DNA of 5,363 nucleotides from Actinomycetota bacterium (GTDB lineage Bacteria > Actinomycetota > Thermoleophilia > UBA2241), in contig PMKX01000107.1 in NCBI GenBank assembly GCA_003158705.1, positions 1 to 5,363 of the forward strand. Direction: 5' to 3'. Made by a program: the position numbers and the translations under genes. Below the pieces are notes generated by a model. It was not told the origin of the DNA. It worked only from the letters and a program-made list of their open reading frames with translations, and did no database searches. Positions 4,258-5,363 of the stretch are shown piece after piece (positions within the stretch are counted from its first letter, which is position 1; the number at the start of each line of letters is the position of its first letter).

Positions 4258-5363
4258 ATGACTCGACCCAGGATGACCTACCTCAGCGAGACCGACCGGC
4301 AGTTCATCCACGAACAGACGGCGCGGGTGCTCGCGGAAGTGGGCATCGGCTACCACACGCCGTCTGCCATCGACCTGCTCGCCGAGGCCGGCGCCACGGT
4401 CGATCGTGAGCGTCTCACGGCCAAGCTGCCCTGGGAGCTGGTGGAGCGCTGCCTGGCCACGTGCCCCCGGCCGGTGCGCCTGGCAGCCCGCAACCCTGCC
4501 CACGACGTGATGCTCGGCGACGAGACGCTCAAGTTCTGCACCGACGGTACCGGCACCTACATGTACGACGACGTGACCGGCGAGCGCAGCGAGGGCACGG
4601 CCGCCGACATGCGCGACGTCATGAGACTGTTCGACGCCTTGCCCGAGGTGGACTACACGTGGCCCTCGATCTCTGCTCGCGACCTCGACGCCTCGACGTC
4701 CGGTCTGGAGATCGAGGCGATCGCCTTGGCCAACTGCACCAAGCACCTTCAGGACGAAGTGCGGCAGCCGGCCCACGTGCGGCCGCTGCTCGAGATCTTC
4801 CAGGCGGTCGCCGGCGGCTCGCTCTGGGACCGGCCCATCTTCAGCACCATCAACTGCACCATCGCCCCGCTCATGCACGAGCGGGAGATGACCGAGGCGA
4901 CGATGGAGCTGGTCAAGGCCGGCGTGCCGGTGCTCATCCTGCCGATGCCGCTCACCGGTACGACCGGCCCCATGAGCATCCTGGGCTCGTGCATCGTCAA
5001 CATGGCGGAGCTGCTCAGCGCTGTCGTGCTCTTCCAGCTCGCGCAGCCGGGCTGCGGTCTGATCAGTGGTATCGGCGCCGCGTCGGCGGAGATGCGTCGC
5101 GGCGCCTATTTGTGCGGCACGCCGGAAGTGGCGCTCATGAACCTCATCTGCATCGAGATGAGTCGCTTCTACGGCTTACCGGTGACCGCCAGCGCCGTGA
5201 CGAGCGACGCCAAGGCGACTAACCAGCAGGCCGGCGCCGAGGGGATGCTCACGGCGCTCTCGGGCGCGCTTGCCGGCGCCGACTCCCTGCTCGCCTTCAG
5301 TCTCATGGACGGCGCCGAGACCGTCAGTCTCGCCAAGGTCATGCTCGACTGCGACATCGTCGG
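4258..5363 (+). CDS. MttB-family corrinoid methyltransferase, second paralog (3' partial)
   Basis: The frame is open from ATG 4258 to the right edge (368 codons seen, roughly 100 expected beyond). It aligns with the preceding gene residue for residue without gaps, 218 of 368 identical by hand count (59%). It shares YMYDD (101-105), NCTIAPL (199-205), GTTGPM (234-239), the invariant stretch 245-266, SDAK (316-319) and Q324. No TAG occurs in frame up to the edge, so the region around the SDAK motif contains no pyrrolysine codon. GGGAG (4248-4252) is its ribosome binding site, in the 11-base gap after the upstream stop, so the two are probably translated from one mRNA. The pair differ most at residues 131-160 and 185-195 and around 307-330, which may reflect different substrates. 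It could be a second methyltransferase for a related amine or a subunit partner. Confidence 0.9.
   Translation, partial: MTRPRMTYLSETDRQFIHEQTARVLAEVGIGYHTPSAIDLLAEAGATVDRERLTAKLPWELVERCLATCPRPVRLAARNPAHDVMLGDETLKFCTDGTGTYMYDDVTGERSEGTAADMRDVMRLFDALPEVDYTWPSISARDLDASTSGLEIEAIALANCTKHLQDEVRQPAHVRPLLEIFQAVAGGSLWDRPIFSTINCTIAPLMHEREMTEATMELVKAGVPVLILPMPLTGTTGPMSILGSCIVNMAELLSAVVLFQLAQPGCGLISGIGAASAEMRRGAYLCGTPEVALMNLICIEMSRFYGLPVTASAVTSDAKATNQQAGAEGMLTALSGALAGADSLLAFSLMDGAETVSLAKVMLDCDIV

Noticed and set aside
4021..4878. Minus-strand open frame of 285 codons spanning the junction of the two methyltransferases
   Set aside because: It runs antisense across two convincing genes and their ribosome binding site, and its composition is typical of antisense frames in high-GC DNA.
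2828..5363. Pyrrolysine-containing MttB
   Set aside because: No in-frame TAG is present in the complete gene or in the visible part of the second, so amber recoding is not needed.

Overview
The window is GC-rich, uses strong GGAGG-type ribosome binding sites, and starts one long gene with GTG. It opens with what looks like the last ~26 bases of a 5S rRNA, so it lies immediately downstream of an rRNA operon. GC content, the 5S tail and the Pro/Ala-rich zinc-ribbon membrane proteins suggest a high-GC Gram-positive (actinobacterial) genome. That placement is inference; no single gene here proves it.

Layout, left to right. Positions 1-72: 5S rRNA 3' end and a near-perfect 18-bp terminator hairpin. 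Positions 80-243: non-coding, several hairpins. Positions 244-720 (minus): a small membrane protein with an N-terminal zinc ribbon and a DUF4282-like membrane domain, converging on the rRNA operon. Positions 721-988: non-coding spacer carrying that gene's ribosome binding site. Positions about 989-1613: a decayed IS481-family insertion sequence. Its transposase start (MSHPNARLT) is fused out of frame to the catalytic domain by an internal deletion, and the remnant then breaks by two frameshifts and a nonsense codon; the DD35E triad is still readable. Positions 1766-2509 (plus): a four-helix membrane protein with a long Ala/Pro-rich linker and a C-terminal zinc ribbon. Positions 2510-2827: non-coding, with a strong hairpin (2618-2671) and, close to the next gene, two compact palindromes that look like operator candidates.

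Positions 2828-4246 and 4258-beyond 5363 (plus): two tandem members of the trimethylamine/glycine-betaine:corrinoid methyltransferase (MttB, COG5598) family, 11 bases apart and so probably co-transcribed. They align without a gap over all 368 visible shared residues, at about 59% identity by hand count. They are therefore paralogs from a tandem duplication. Neither has an in-frame TAG in the visible sequence, so both belong to the non-pyrrolysine branch, whose few characterised members demethylate quaternary amines such as glycine betaine onto a corrinoid protein. No corrinoid protein, methylcobamide:tetrahydrofolate methyltransferase or corrinoid-activating protein lies in the window. If this is a complete methyl-transfer system, those partners must lie past the right edge or elsewhere.

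The most interesting part is this methyltransferase pair with its palindromic upstream region. The rest is an ordinary accessory-type neighbourhood. I see no clear sign of an entirely new system.
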